Assembly: GCA_964481385.1 (NCBI GenBank)
Contig: CAYZTN010000008.1
Span: forward strand, 1-35,447
Source of the DNA: UMGS1649 sp964481385
GTDB taxonomy: Bacteria; Bacillota; Clostridia; TANB77; CAG-465
Direction: 5' to 3'
DNA: 35,447 nt
Positions 7,870 to 15,271 of the stretch are shown here, one piece after another. Position 1 is the stretch's first letter, and each line of letters begins with the position of its first letter. The translations under genes were made by a program, and so were the position numbers. A model generated the notes under the pieces. The model worked only from the letters and a program-made list of their open reading frames with translations, was not told the DNA's origin and did not search any database.

Positions 7870-8250
7870 TTAGATATTTACTTGAACAATGTAAACACTA
7901 TTTTGTGTTGTCACTTTGTAAATACCATCTTCCAAGACGTCAACTTTTTCTACCATACTGGTATTGATGTTCGAAACTACAAGATTTCCTTCATCGTTAA
8001 CTTTCACTCTCGAACAGCTAAACCTTGCTCCAACTTTAGGTAAAACATTAGCATAAGCAAAATACGGTTTTAAATCGTCAAACCATGTAGAATTAAATCT
8101 ACCAGCTACACCTTTTAAAACGTAATACGTATAAAAGTCAGCTTCATAAACCTCTTTTAGCTCATACACTTTGCCAATTATTAGAGCGCTCGAATCAGAA
8201 CAGCACCAATAACCTTGTGTTCCACCATTATAAATTACTTTTTTGGGCAT
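7870..8250 (-). CDS. small uncharacterised protein, 126 aa
   Basis: I do not recognise a family. The product is soluble, with no signal peptide or membrane segment. It has an N-terminal YNGGTQGYWCCSDSSALIIGKVYEL stretch and a beta-rich pattern with many V/Y/F residues, compatible with a small SH3-like barrel. Cysteines are C16, C17 and one in RFSCSRV; no clear metal-binding spacing is seen. It is a convincing gene: it has GGAGGAAAAA ahead of ATG 8250, a strong sigma-A promoter, a 5'-leader hairpin and a terminator, so it is a single-gene transcript. It lies next to ssrA, a common neighbourhood for acquired genes. Confidence 0.8.
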   Translation of the reverse strand: MPKKVIYNGGTQGYWCCSDSSALIIGKVYELKEVYEADFYTYYVLKGVAGRFNSTWFDDLKPYFAYANVLPKVGARFSCSRVKVNDEGNLVVSNINTSMVEKVDVLEDGIYKVTTQNSVYIVQVNI

Positions 8251-8268
8251 TTTTTCCTCCGTTTACTC

Positions 8269-8285
8269 GGGAGTAACTCACTCCC
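8269..8285 (-). promoter_or_regulatory. leader hairpin of the 126-aa gene
   Basis: GGGAGT and ACTCCC form a 6-bp stem with a 5-base loop between the promoter and the ribosome site of the small gene. It could modulate translation or stability; no riboswitch class is recognised. Confidence 0.35.
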
Positions 8286-8323
8286 TAAATTATTTGGGAA
8301 TGTTTAATCACACTCACATATTA

Positions 8324-8352
8324 ATTGTACCATATTTATATTCAAAAGTCAA
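8324..8352 (-). promoter_or_regulatory. sigma-A promoter of the 126-aa gene
   Basis: TTGACT (8347-8352) and TACAAT (8324-8329) with a 17-base spacer, read on the minus strand. The leader would be about 65 bases. Confidence 0.75.
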
Positions 8353-8486
8353 ATTTATGTAAATCTCTTTATACTAAAACCTTCAACATATAACATATGA
8401 TGTTTGAATTTAATTTGACTATACTACCTAGTATTTATATTTGAATTAAAAGCATGAAGCAGAAATTCCGTATTTTTTTAGAAATA

Positions 8487-8523
8487 CAAAAAACAACCAG
8501 ATTTTATTTTCCGATTGTTTTTT
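8487..8523 (-). terminator. terminator of ssrA
   Basis: Read on the minus strand, AACAATC and GGTTGTT pair (one G-U) around a 14-base loop and are followed by TTTTTTG. It lies about 40 bases past the tmRNA 3' end. Confidence 0.65.
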
Positions 8524-8563
8524 ATATAAATTCCATTCAATTTAGTTTGAACAGATTTATCAT

Positions 8564-8920
8564 TGGTGGAGACGATGAGAATCGAACTCATGTCCGAAGA
8601 TCCATATACACATAAACTTCTCCGAGTGCAGTAATTATTTAAAAATTCCTAATAACTCATAACAATTACAAAACTTATTATTAGTAGCTAATATATTATA
8701 CCCCTTGTTCAATTAGCTAGAACAACTTCGTTAGCCGTATAGTTTGACGCTTATATAATTTCTACGGCAAAAATTATATAAACGCGGCGCCAAAACTTAG
8801 GCAGCCACTGCTAATCTATTATCAGCGTTTAATTTAGTTTCGCTTTTTTATAGTGGCCAAAGCGACCATCCACTACTCGCTATCTATGCTTTAGGAAATC
8901 CGTCAAAACCTGGCGTCCCC
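8564..8920 (-). ncRNA. ssrA: transfer-messenger RNA (tmRNA)
   Basis: tmRNA rescues stalled ribosomes and adds a degradation tag. The 357-base gene is in one piece. Its 5' end GGGGACG pairs with CGTCTCC before an encoded A-CCA, giving a full 7-bp acceptor stem with one G-U. The T arm is ATGAG-TTCGATT-CTCAT, and the 5' domain contains the usual GGTTTTGACGG. The tag frame ends at 8797 and is open from at least 8841, reading ETKLNADNRLAVAA then TAA; the exact resume codon is not certain. Ending in LAVAA rather than the usual ALAA is slightly unusual. Pseudoknot-like inverted repeats follow the tag, such as ATATAATTT / AAATTATAT near 8750-8780. A clear promoter and terminator flank it. Confidence 0.96.
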
Positions 8921-8928
8921 ATACAAAT

Positions 8929-8957
8929 ATTATACAATAGTTAACAAACTTATTCAA
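8929..8957 (-). promoter_or_regulatory. sigma-A promoter of ssrA
   Basis: TTGAAT (8952-8957) and TATAAT (8929-8934), with a 17-base spacer, lie 8 bases upstream of the tmRNA 5' end at 8920. Confidence 0.8.
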
Positions 8958-8990
8958 GTCCAAACTTTTGAATTTCAACATTTAGCTCCG

Positions 8991-9245
8991 GGTGCCATTA
9001 GTCATTTGGCGTCAGTAGTGTCATTTGGGACGTTTCGGGATTGCTGAAAAAGTGAATTTATGGTAAACTTAAAATCTAAAAAACATTGATTTAAATGTTT
9101 AATATTTTTAAAATATCGACTTTTTCAGTGCTCCCGGACGTTTCTGTTTGACACTACTAAGCTATTAAACTAGATATAATTCAAAAAGTGTCAAACAGAA
9201 ACGTCCCAAATGACACTACTGACGCCAAATGACACCACTGACAAA
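8991..9245. mobile_element. nested palindromic element, MITE-like, about 250 bp
   Basis: Perfect 36-base inverted arms (9001-9036 and 9198-9233) each carry two GTCATTTGG units and bound the element. Inside are a second perfect 20-base inverted pair (9136-9155 / 9187-9206) and a third pair, CTGAAAAAGT / ACTTTTTCAG. The right outer arm overlaps the second pair, so the DNA can fold in two mutually exclusive ways. No ORF of note lies inside. The units match the dispersed palindrome found elsewhere in the window, so this is probably a non-autonomous element of the same family. It sits between the ssrA promoter and the next gene. Confidence 0.75.
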
Positions 9246-9264
9246 TCATATCAAATTATATTTT

Positions 9265-10308
9265 TCACTTTGCCTTTTTAACCTCGATTACAAAAGAATC
9301 ATTTAAGCACTCTAATTTTATTCCAGGCATACCAGCTAAAACATTCTTTATCAAATATATGTCTATATTATTATTTTTCGCTTTATCAGTTTTATTTGTT
9401 AATGAAATATACCAAGCATCCGATGTACAGTTAACAGATATAGCAAGTTCACACCCTGACTTAGCTATTGATATCATCTTATTAATGAGTTCCGATAATA
9501 CAAATATTAAATCCGATATTCTTCCTGTAACATATTCCGATGCACATTCTCCCAAATTTTTTATAAGCTTTATTTTCTTGGATTTCATTTCACTTGTAAG
9601 TAAATACTCTAGTATTTCCACAATATCTTCTAATTTAGTTGTTTGCATATCCGTACTTACTTCACTTTGCAATATTAGAGTGGAAAGAGTTTTGTCTATT
9701 TTTTTAAGGCAATCTTTATTCCCTTGATACAATGTATTTATTTGAGATATAATCTCTTTATCCTTGGCGTTATCACAAGATTCTATCAAAATTTTAGTAG
9801 CCTCAATTCCAGCGCCAATAGACATTACTGGAGATTTTAGCTCTTCTGCAATACCTTTAACAAGACTTCCTATAGCTCTTGCTCTATACTCAGATAAATA
9901 TACTTTAGTTTGCTGATCAAATATTCTTATTGCAGACATTACTTGAAGCAACAACTTATCTGGTCCATCAGATTTATCATGATAATTTTGAATATCTAAT
10001 CTTTGCAATATTTCTTCTGGTGGTTGTTGACCAGAAAAACCTGTCTGTAATATTATTATTATCTTACTATTAAATTCTCTTATTTTGTTTATAACATCTT
10101 CACCCGTAAGTCCTGGCATATAATAGTCCAAGAGAACAACATGTACATTTCCTTCTTTTACTTTATCTATTGCATCTACGCCACTTGTAGCTACATCTAT
10201 TTGGTATCCTTTGCTTTTTAAGAAAAAGGCTGTTACTTGCAAATAGTCCACATCGTCATCTACCAAAAGTATTTTTACATTTTCTTTTAATTCATTAAAG
10301 TTATCCAT
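9265..10308 (-). CDS. response-regulator receiver protein with degenerate histidine-kinase-like C-terminus
   Basis: A 347-residue protein. Residues about 10-130 form a complete receiver domain: acidic pocket D17-D19, phosphoacceptor D61 in VVLLDYYMPG, T89 in LQTGFS, and K112 in HDKS. Residues about 140-220 resemble a dimerisation/phosphoacceptor (HisKA) region, but the H-box reads GIAEELKSPV, with Glu155 where His is expected. The C-terminal part resembles an HATPase_c fold (VLSELINKMISIA at the N-box position) but has no DxGxG or later glycine boxes. It should therefore receive a phosphate but neither autophosphorylate nor bind ATP normally, and may act by binding a partner. ATG 10308 follows AGAGGTGTG; an upstream in-frame extension in the frame lacks a ribosome site. 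It is transcribed alone, and no partner kinase is in the window. Confidence 0.85.
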   Translation of the reverse strand: MDNFNELKENVKILLVDDDVDYLQVTAFFLKSKGYQIDVATSGVDAIDKVKEGNVHVVLLDYYMPGLTGEDVINKIREFNSKIIIILQTGFSGQQPPEEILQRLDIQNYHDKSDGPDKLLLQVMSAIRIFDQQTKVYLSEYRARAIGSLVKGIAEELKSPVMSIGAGIEATKILIESCDNAKDKEIISQINTLYQGNKDCLKKIDKTLSTLILQSEVSTDMQTTKLEDIVEILEYLLTSEMKSKKIKLIKNLGECASEYVTGRISDLIFVLSELINKMISIAKSGCELAISVNCTSDAWYISLTNKTDKAKNNNIDIYLIKNVLAGMPGIKLECLNDSFVIEVKKAK

Positions 10309-10330
10309 ATCACACCTCTTACACATACAT

Positions 10331-10358
10331 ACTATATCACAAGTATAAAAAATGTCAA
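10331..10358 (-). promoter_or_regulatory. promoter of the receiver/pseudokinase gene
   Basis: TTGACA (10353-10358) and TATAGT (10331-10336), 16-base spacer, minus strand. It lies just beyond the glyS terminator. Confidence 0.65.
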
Positions 10359-10365
10359 TAAGCAA

Positions 10366-10399
10366 AAACTCAAGAAAAGGTATTTCTTTTCTTGAGTTT
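10366..10399 (-). terminator. terminator of glyS
   Basis: A perfect 14-bp stem (10366-10379 / 10386-10399) with a 6-base loop starts 5 bases after the glyS stop codon and runs into TTTTTGC on the minus strand. It closes the long amaP-to-glyS gene run. Confidence 0.85.
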
Positions 10400-10404
10400 A
10401 CTTG

Positions 10405-11790
10405 TTATATCTCAAATTTATCTTCAAAAAATTCGTCTAATTTGTCTATATCTACTCTTACTTGTTCCATTGTATCTCTATCACGAACTGTAACTGTGTT
10501 ATTTTCCATTGTATCAAAGTCTACTGTTATACAGTATGGTGTACCAATCTCATCTTGACGACGGTATCTTTTTCCGATGCTTCCTGCTTCGTCATACTCA
10601 CAGTTGTATTTTTTAGCTAGCATATCAAAAACTTCTCCTGCTTTATCTGAAAGCTTTTTAGACAATGGTAACACCGCAACTTTTACTGGTGCAATCTTAG
10701 GATCTAAATGTAACACAACTCTTGTATCTTGGTCTGATACTACTTCTTCATCATAAGCATCACATAAAGCAGCTAAAAATATTCTATCTACACCAACTGC
10801 TGGCTCTACACAATATGGTATGAACTTTTCGCCTGTCTCTGGGTCAAGATAGCTCAAGTCTTCTTTAGATGCCTCTGAATGACGAGACAGGTCATAATCT
10901 GTTCTATCTGCTATACCCCAAAGTTCTCCCCAACCAAATGGGAATAGGTATTCTATATCTGTTGTTCCTTTGCTATAGAAACTTAATTCTTCTTTAGAAT
11001 GCTCTCTCATTCTCAAGTTAGACTCTTTTATACCAATGTTTATTAACCAATTTTTGCAGAAGTTTTTCCAGTATTCGTACCATTCAAGGTCAGTTCCTGG
11101 TTTACAGAAAAATTCTAGCTCCATCTGTTCAAATTCTCTAGTTCTAAATATAAAGTTACCTGGAGTAATTTCGTTTCTAAATGAACGCCCCATTTGTCCT
11201 ATTCCTAGAGGCAACTTTCTTCTTGTTGTTCTTTGTACATTTTTGAAGTTCACAAACATACCTTGTGCTGTTTCTGGTCTTAGATATACTTCCGACTTAG
11301 CGTCTTCTGTTACTCCCATAAATGTTTTAAACATAAGGTTAAATTTACGAATATCTGTAAAATTGTGTTTTCCGCAATTAGGACACGCAATGTTATTTTT
11401 CTTTATATAGTCTACTAATTCTTCGCTTGACCAACCGTCTATTCCACTAATGTCTAAACCGTTTTTAAAGCCCCATTCTTCAATTATCTTGTCTGCCCTA
11501 TGTCTTGTTTTACATTCTTTACAGTCTATTAGCGGATCTGAAAAACCGCCTACATGTCCTGTTGTTACCCAAACCTGTGGATTCATTATAATGGCAGCGT
11601 CAATTCCTACGTTATATTTTGACTCTTTTATAAACTTCTTCCACCACATGTCTTTAATATTTTTCTTCATCTCTGCACCTATTGGGCCATAATCCCAAGA
11701 ATTTGAAAGACCACCATATATCTCAGAACCTGGATACACAAAACCTCTATTTTTGCATAGTGCAACTATTTTCTCCATCGATTTTTCCAT
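10405..11790 (-). CDS. glyS: glycine--tRNA ligase, dimeric class II type
   Basis: Charges tRNA-Gly with glycine in the cytosol. This is the single-chain, alpha2-type enzyme, not the GlyQ/GlyS alpha2beta2 form. It has the start region MEKIVALCKNRGFVYPGSEIYGG, RPETAQGMFVNF (about residues 170-185), motif 2 FRNEITPGNFIFRTREFEQME, and motif 3 VEPAVGVDRIFLAAL, followed by an anticodon-binding domain. Two CxxC pairs (CKEC and CPNC) probably bind zinc in the insertion domain. Length (461 aa) is normal. An ATG at 11799 is also in frame, but AAGGAG is only 1-2 bases ahead of it, while ATG 11790 has 10-base spacing, so 11790 is slightly preferred. It is last in the nusB-xse gene run. Confidence 0.96.
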   Translation of the reverse strand: MEKSMEKIVALCKNRGFVYPGSEIYGGLSNSWDYGPIGAEMKKNIKDMWWKKFIKESKYNVGIDAAIIMNPQVWVTTGHVGGFSDPLIDCKECKTRHRADKIIEEWGFKNGLDISGIDGWSSEELVDYIKKNNIACPNCGKHNFTDIRKFNLMFKTFMGVTEDAKSEVYLRPETAQGMFVNFKNVQRTTRRKLPLGIGQMGRSFRNEITPGNFIFRTREFEQMELEFFCKPGTDLEWYEYWKNFCKNWLINIGIKESNLRMREHSKEELSFYSKGTTDIEYLFPFGWGELWGIADRTDYDLSRHSEASKEDLSYLDPETGEKFIPYCVEPAVGVDRIFLAALCDAYDEEVVSDQDTRVVLHLDPKIAPVKVAVLPLSKKLSDKAGEVFDMLAKKYNCEYDEAGSIGKRYRRQDEIGTPYCITVDFDTMENNTVTVRDRDTMEQVRVDIDKLDEFFEDKFEI

Positions 11791-11816
11791 AAAACTCATT
11801 CTCCTTCATACATATT

Positions 11817-11999
11817 TTACAATTTTTCTAATTTTTTTGCATTTTTCCTTTGTTCGTCTATATTTGTAAAGTGACTTAATTCTGCGACAAAGTCGTAACC
11901 GTAATTATCTGACGTATCATGCTTTACACGTGTATTTCTTTTTTGCTCCACGCATCTACTTTTCTTTTGTTTTTTATCTTCTAAACTTTTCATAAACAT
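11817..11999 (-). CDS. small basic/charged protein, 60 aa
   Basis: A short ORF in the spacer between xseB and glyS, rich in Lys, Arg, Asp and Glu, with no membrane segment. It starts with MFMKSLEDKKQKKSR and has YGYDFVAELSHFTNIDEQRKNAKKLEKL at the end, likely helical. GGTGAT precedes ATG 11999 closely; an ATG at 11993 is the alternative start. Codirectional placement and lack of any overlapping gene support it. I recognise no family. Confidence 0.5.
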   Translation of the reverse strand: MFMKSLEDKKQKKSRCVEQKRNTRVKHDTSDNYGYDFVAELSHFTNIDEQRKNAKKLEKL

Positions 12000-12033
12000 A
12001 TCACCAAATATATTATGACTTTTAGCAAGAAAA

Positions 12034-12249
12034 CTACTCCTCAGGAATAAAGTTTTTCTCCTCGTCTAAGTTTTCTCCTACTAATATGTTTATTCTCTTT
12101 TCTGCATTATCTAGTATTTCATTACATTCTTTAGATAGTGCTATTCCTTGTTCAAACACTTTTATTGAATCTTCAAGACTAAGCTCTCCTTTTTCTAAAG
12201 ATTGTACTGCTTTTTCTAATTCTCTTACATTTTCTTCAAAACTTTTCAT
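12034..12249 (-). CDS. xseB: exodeoxyribonuclease VII small subunit
   Basis: XseB is the small helical subunit that wraps XseA in exonuclease VII, which degrades single-stranded DNA into short oligonucleotides in both directions. The 71-residue product has the family signature: SFEENVRELEKAVQSLEKGELSLEDSIKVFEQG, then CNEILDNAEKRI. AAGGAG lies 9-10 bases before ATG 12249. In most Clostridia it directly follows xseA; here an ATPase gene of about 1.3 kb lies between them. Confidence 0.95.
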   Translation of the reverse strand: MKSFEENVRELEKAVQSLEKGELSLEDSIKVFEQGIALSKECNEILDNAEKRINILVGENLDEEKNFIPEE

Positions 12250-12271
12250 AACTCTTTTCTCCTTGTATAAT

Positions 12272-13549
12272 CTATGGCTTTAAAGCCGTTATAGGAATAA
12301 TATATATTCCTGTTTCAGGATCTCTAGCAATAATGTCTGTATACCCCACTATAACACACATAAACTTTGGTTTTTTATTCATGTTTTCATATAAACTTAA
12401 TAAACTTGTCTTTGCTTCTTCTAATTGATTTATACCTAGCATAATCTCTACTGCAGCATACTCACCATTACTAAACTCAAGTATAGAGTCAACTTCTAGA
12501 CCAGTTGTATTATCTCTAAAGTGATATAACTTACCGTCTAAATAATCCATATATATTTTCAAATCTCTCTCCACAAGTGACTCAAACATAAATCCAAATG
12601 TATTTAAGTCATTCATTAGTTTTTCTACATTAAGCTCTAAACTAGCACACGCAAGTGATGGGTCTACAAAATGTCTTTTTGGTGACTTTCCTACTCTTTG
12701 AGATGACCTATAATTTTCACTATACGCCTCCTGATTATCTAATACATGCAGTCTTGTTAAAACGTCTAAATAATCGTCTAATGTAGTTCTACTTTCTATT
12801 CTTTCTTGTTCTGTTGCCATTTCACTTATATCATTTAATAAAGTTCTATTACTTACTACTGTTGACTCATTTCTAGCTAATGATTTTAAAAGCATTCGCA
12901 TTTTTTGAGCATCACGTTTTCTCTCGTCATTTATATCATTTTCAAGTAATGCTTCTATATAACTTCTAGGAATTACTCCTTTATTATCTTTTTTAGTTAT
13001 AATATTAGAAGGCCATCCACCTCGAATTATTAACTCTGCTAAATGTTCTAGGGTTATTTTCTCATTTAACGAATCTTCAAACTTACCATTTAACATATCT
13101 TGAAGTGAAACTTTGCCCGTTGAATCTCCAGATTCATATAGGCTCATTGTACTCATTTTTAACTTTCCAATTCTTCCTGCTCCTGAATGATGAACTGACT
13201 CTTTTTGCTTTTGATCAGAAAGCTTAGTAGAGCATGTTAAAATATATTTTCCTCTATCTAAAGTATCGTCACATTTTCTTCTGACCGCATCCCATACTTT
13301 AGGCACAATATTCCATTCGTCTATAAGGCAAGGCGGCTCAGCCATAAGCACTAAGTCAGGGTTTAATTCGGCTTTCATTTTAAATTCTTCTCTATCTAAA
13401 TATGCTACGCTATTTGCATGATTTAATGATGCCCATGTTTTACCGCACCACTTTGGCCCTTCTATGCTAATTGCTCCAAACAATTCTAAATACTCTTGTA
13501 TTTTTTTATCTATCAATCTATCTTTATATCCTTCTTTTCTTAAGGTCAT
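12272..13549 (-). CDS. AAA_14/DUF4143 family ATPase (copy 3), inserted between xseA and xseB
   Basis: A 425-residue ATPase of a third subtype. It has Walker A GPKWCGKT (near residue 35), Walker B-like PPCLIDEWN, sensor-1 LTCSTKL, a central SLARNEST helical/winged-helix part, and a C-terminal FESLVERDLKIYMD-...-GLEVDSILEF-...-VEIMLG block. In the nuclease-like core the usual E-I-K-L-G reads E-I-M-L-G, so the catalytic-type lysine is replaced by methionine. ATG 13549 is chosen because GGGAGG lies 7 bases upstream; an in-frame TTG at 13564 is part of that ribosome site. It has its own promoter and a triple direct repeat, in the same orientation as the host operon, which argues for cassette insertion. 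xseB probably depends on readthrough or this promoter. Confidence 0.9.
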   Translation of the reverse strand: MTLRKEGYKDRLIDKKIQEYLELFGAISIEGPKWCGKTWASLNHANSVAYLDREEFKMKAELNPDLVLMAEPPCLIDEWNIVPKVWDAVRRKCDDTLDRGKYILTCSTKLSDQKQKESVHHSGAGRIGKLKMSTMSLYESGDSTGKVSLQDMLNGKFEDSLNEKITLEHLAELIIRGGWPSNIITKKDNKGVIPRSYIEALLENDINDERKRDAQKMRMLLKSLARNESTVVSNRTLLNDISEMATEQERIESRTTLDDYLDVLTRLHVLDNQEAYSENYRSSQRVGKSPKRHFVDPSLACASLELNVEKLMNDLNTFGFMFESLVERDLKIYMDYLDGKLYHFRDNTTGLEVDSILEFSNGEYAAVEIMLGINQLEEAKTSLLSLYENMNKKPKFMCVIVGYTDIIARDPETGIYIIPITALKP

Positions 13550-13569
13550 CTTGATACCTCCCAAGTATA

Positions 13570-13598
13570 GTTATACCATATGTCACTTGATTTTTCAA
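13570..13598 (-). promoter_or_regulatory. promoter of DUF4143 ATPase copy 3
   Basis: TTGAAA (13593-13598) and TATAAC (13570-13575) with a 17-base spacer, minus strand. The triple repeat begins immediately upstream of the -35 box. Confidence 0.6.
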
Positions 13599-13600
13599 TT

Positions 13601-13666
13601 TCATTGGACACTTTTTCAGTATTTCATTGGACGCTTTTTAAGGTTTTTGTTGGACATTTTTCAAAA
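13601..13666. repeat. three direct repeats with 23-bp period
   Basis: The core TTGGAC (A/G) CNTTTTT occurs with its TTGG at 13604, 13627 and 13650, exactly 23 bp apart. Two copies also share TTTCA before the core. The array lies in the 118-base xseA-ATPase spacer, right behind the -35 box. It is gene-specific: the other two ATPase genes have unrelated repeat sequences. Confidence 0.8.
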
Positions 13667-13667
13667 A

Positions 13668-14858
13668 TTATTCAGCTACTGCTTTAATTTCTCCATCTGT
13701 CACTTTTATGCACAACTTATCCCCAGAAGATACATCGTTTACACTTTTTACACATTTGTTATCCACATTCACCACTACTGAATAGCCTCTAACCATTGTT
13801 TTTAGTGGACTATATGAATCGAGTAATGATATTTGCTTTTCTAAATTTAATCTATACTCTTTCATTAAATGTTGTACTTTGCTTTCCATTCTTCTATGCA
13901 TACTATCTACAACAATTCTATCTCTTGCTATTATATTTCTAGGCGTTTTTTCTAGTCTTGATGACTTAGTTTGCTCTAGATATTGTCTTCTTCTAGCAAC
14001 AAAATTAGTAATTGCAGTATTTAGTCTAAGTTTAAGCGTTGTAATCTTTCCTCTAAGTTCAAACTCCGATGGGTATGCTAGCTCTGCTGCTGCAGATGGT
14101 GTTGGTGCTCTCAAATCAGAAACAAAATCACAAATTGTGAAGTCTGTCTCATGACCTACCGCAGATATTACTGGTATTCTTGAGGCATATATCTCACGTG
14201 CTAGTGCTTCATCGTTAAAACCAAATAAATCTTCAAACGAGCCTCCGCCACGTGCTATTATAATGCAGTCGATATCGTCTCTTGCATTCATTGCTTTAAG
14301 TCCTGCAATCACTGTGCGTGCTACGTTTTCTCCTTGCACTGCTGCTGGATATACCAAAAGATTTACATTGCTAAACCTACGTGTGCTTACGTTTATAATA
14401 TCTCTAATTACAGCACCTGTTGGAGATGTAATAACTCCTACACGTTTTGGTAAAAATGGTATTGGCTTTTTGTGTGTTTTATCAAACAAGCCTTCACGTT
14501 CAAGTTTTTGTTTAAGTTCTTCATATTTTTCATATAACGCACCAACTCCAGCTTGTGTCATGTGCCTTACATACAACTGATACGTACCGCCAACTTCATA
14601 TACGCTAACTGCCCCTTTTATAACAACACTGTCGCCATCTTTTGGCATAAACTTTAAACTTGCTGCTGCACTTCTAAACATAATACACTTAATTGTTGAT
14701 GCTTCATCTTTTAAAGTAAAATACAAATGTCCTGAGGAATGAGCTTTAAAGTTTGTTATCTCTCCTTGAACCGTTATATTAGATAAAAAGGTGTCTTTTT
14801 CAAACACCATTTTAATATATTTATTTATATTAGATACAGAATATATCTTGTCTTCCAC
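13668..14858 (-). CDS. xseA: exodeoxyribonuclease VII large subunit
   Basis: The catalytic subunit of exonuclease VII. The 396-residue product has an N-terminal OB-fold domain (residues about 5-100, ITNFKAHSSGHLYFTLKDE), then the nuclease domain with PKRVGVITSPTGAVIRD, IIARGGGSFEDLFGFNDE and AVGHETDFTICDFVSDLRAPTPSAAAE, then a coiled-coil stretch. It is shorter than the roughly 450 residues of E. coli or B. subtilis, mainly in the coiled-coil region, but no motif is missing. It starts with GTG, which overlaps the nusB stop codon (TAGTG), with AAGGAG upstream inside nusB, so translation is coupled. Confidence 0.95.
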   Translation of the reverse strand: MEDKIYSVSNINKYIKMVFEKDTFLSNITVQGEITNFKAHSSGHLYFTLKDEASTIKCIMFRSAAASLKFMPKDGDSVVIKGAVSVYEVGGTYQLYVRHMTQAGVGALYEKYEELKQKLEREGLFDKTHKKPIPFLPKRVGVITSPTGAVIRDIINVSTRRFSNVNLLVYPAAVQGENVARTVIAGLKAMNARDDIDCIIIARGGGSFEDLFGFNDEALAREIYASRIPVISAVGHETDFTICDFVSDLRAPTPSAAAELAYPSEFELRGKITTLKLRLNTAITNFVARRRQYLEQTKSSRLEKTPRNIIARDRIVVDSMHRRMESKVQHLMKEYRLNLEKQISLLDSYSPLKTMVRGYSVVVNVDNKCVKSVNDVSSGDKLCIKVTDGEIKAVAE

Positions 14859-15271
14859 TAATTCTTCTCCTTTGCAATTTCTCTTAACACTCCATTTACG
14901 AATGTATACGACTCGTCATTTCCATATTTTTTAGCTAGCTCTACCGCCTCATTTATCGCTACTTTATATGGAACCTCTGTGTACAATACTTCATATATAG
15001 CAAGTCTTAACACAGCTAAATCTATTTTAAATATTCTAGATATTGTCCAATTTTTAAGTTTAGACAAAATGCTTTTATCTATTTCTTCAAGATTTTGTTC
15101 TACACCAGTTGTAAGGAAGTCAAAAAACTCCTTATCTTCACCCTCTAGCGCAGTTATCTCTTCTTCATATGATTCAAGAATACTGTCTATTACATTTTGC
15201 GTATCACTTTTGCCATAAGACATTGCATAAATGTATTTAAAAGCCATATCTCTTACTTTTCTTCTACTCAT
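14858..15271 (-). CDS. nusB: transcription antitermination factor NusB
   Basis: NusB binds boxA RNA with S10 and promotes processive transcription of rRNA operons. The 137-residue all-helical protein has the expected RRKVRDMAFKYIYAM start and the VLRLAIYEVLYTEVPYKVAINEAVELAKKYG signature towards the end. It overlaps the DUF2273 gene upstream by 8 bases and xseA downstream by 1 base, a tight operon. ATG 15271 has only a weak GAGGACGAAG site inside the preceding gene, as expected for coupled translation. Confidence 0.96.
   Translation of the reverse strand: MSRRKVRDMAFKYIYAMSYGKSDTQNVIDSILESYEEEITALEGEDKEFFDFLTTGVEQNLEEIDKSILSKLKNWTISRIFKIDLAVLRLAIYEVLYTEVPYKVAINEAVELAKKYGNDESYTFVNGVLREIAKEKN

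Noticed and set aside
9359..9727. Plus-strand ORF of 122 codons
   Set aside because: Antisense shadow of the receiver/pseudokinase gene, whose motifs are clear on the other strand.
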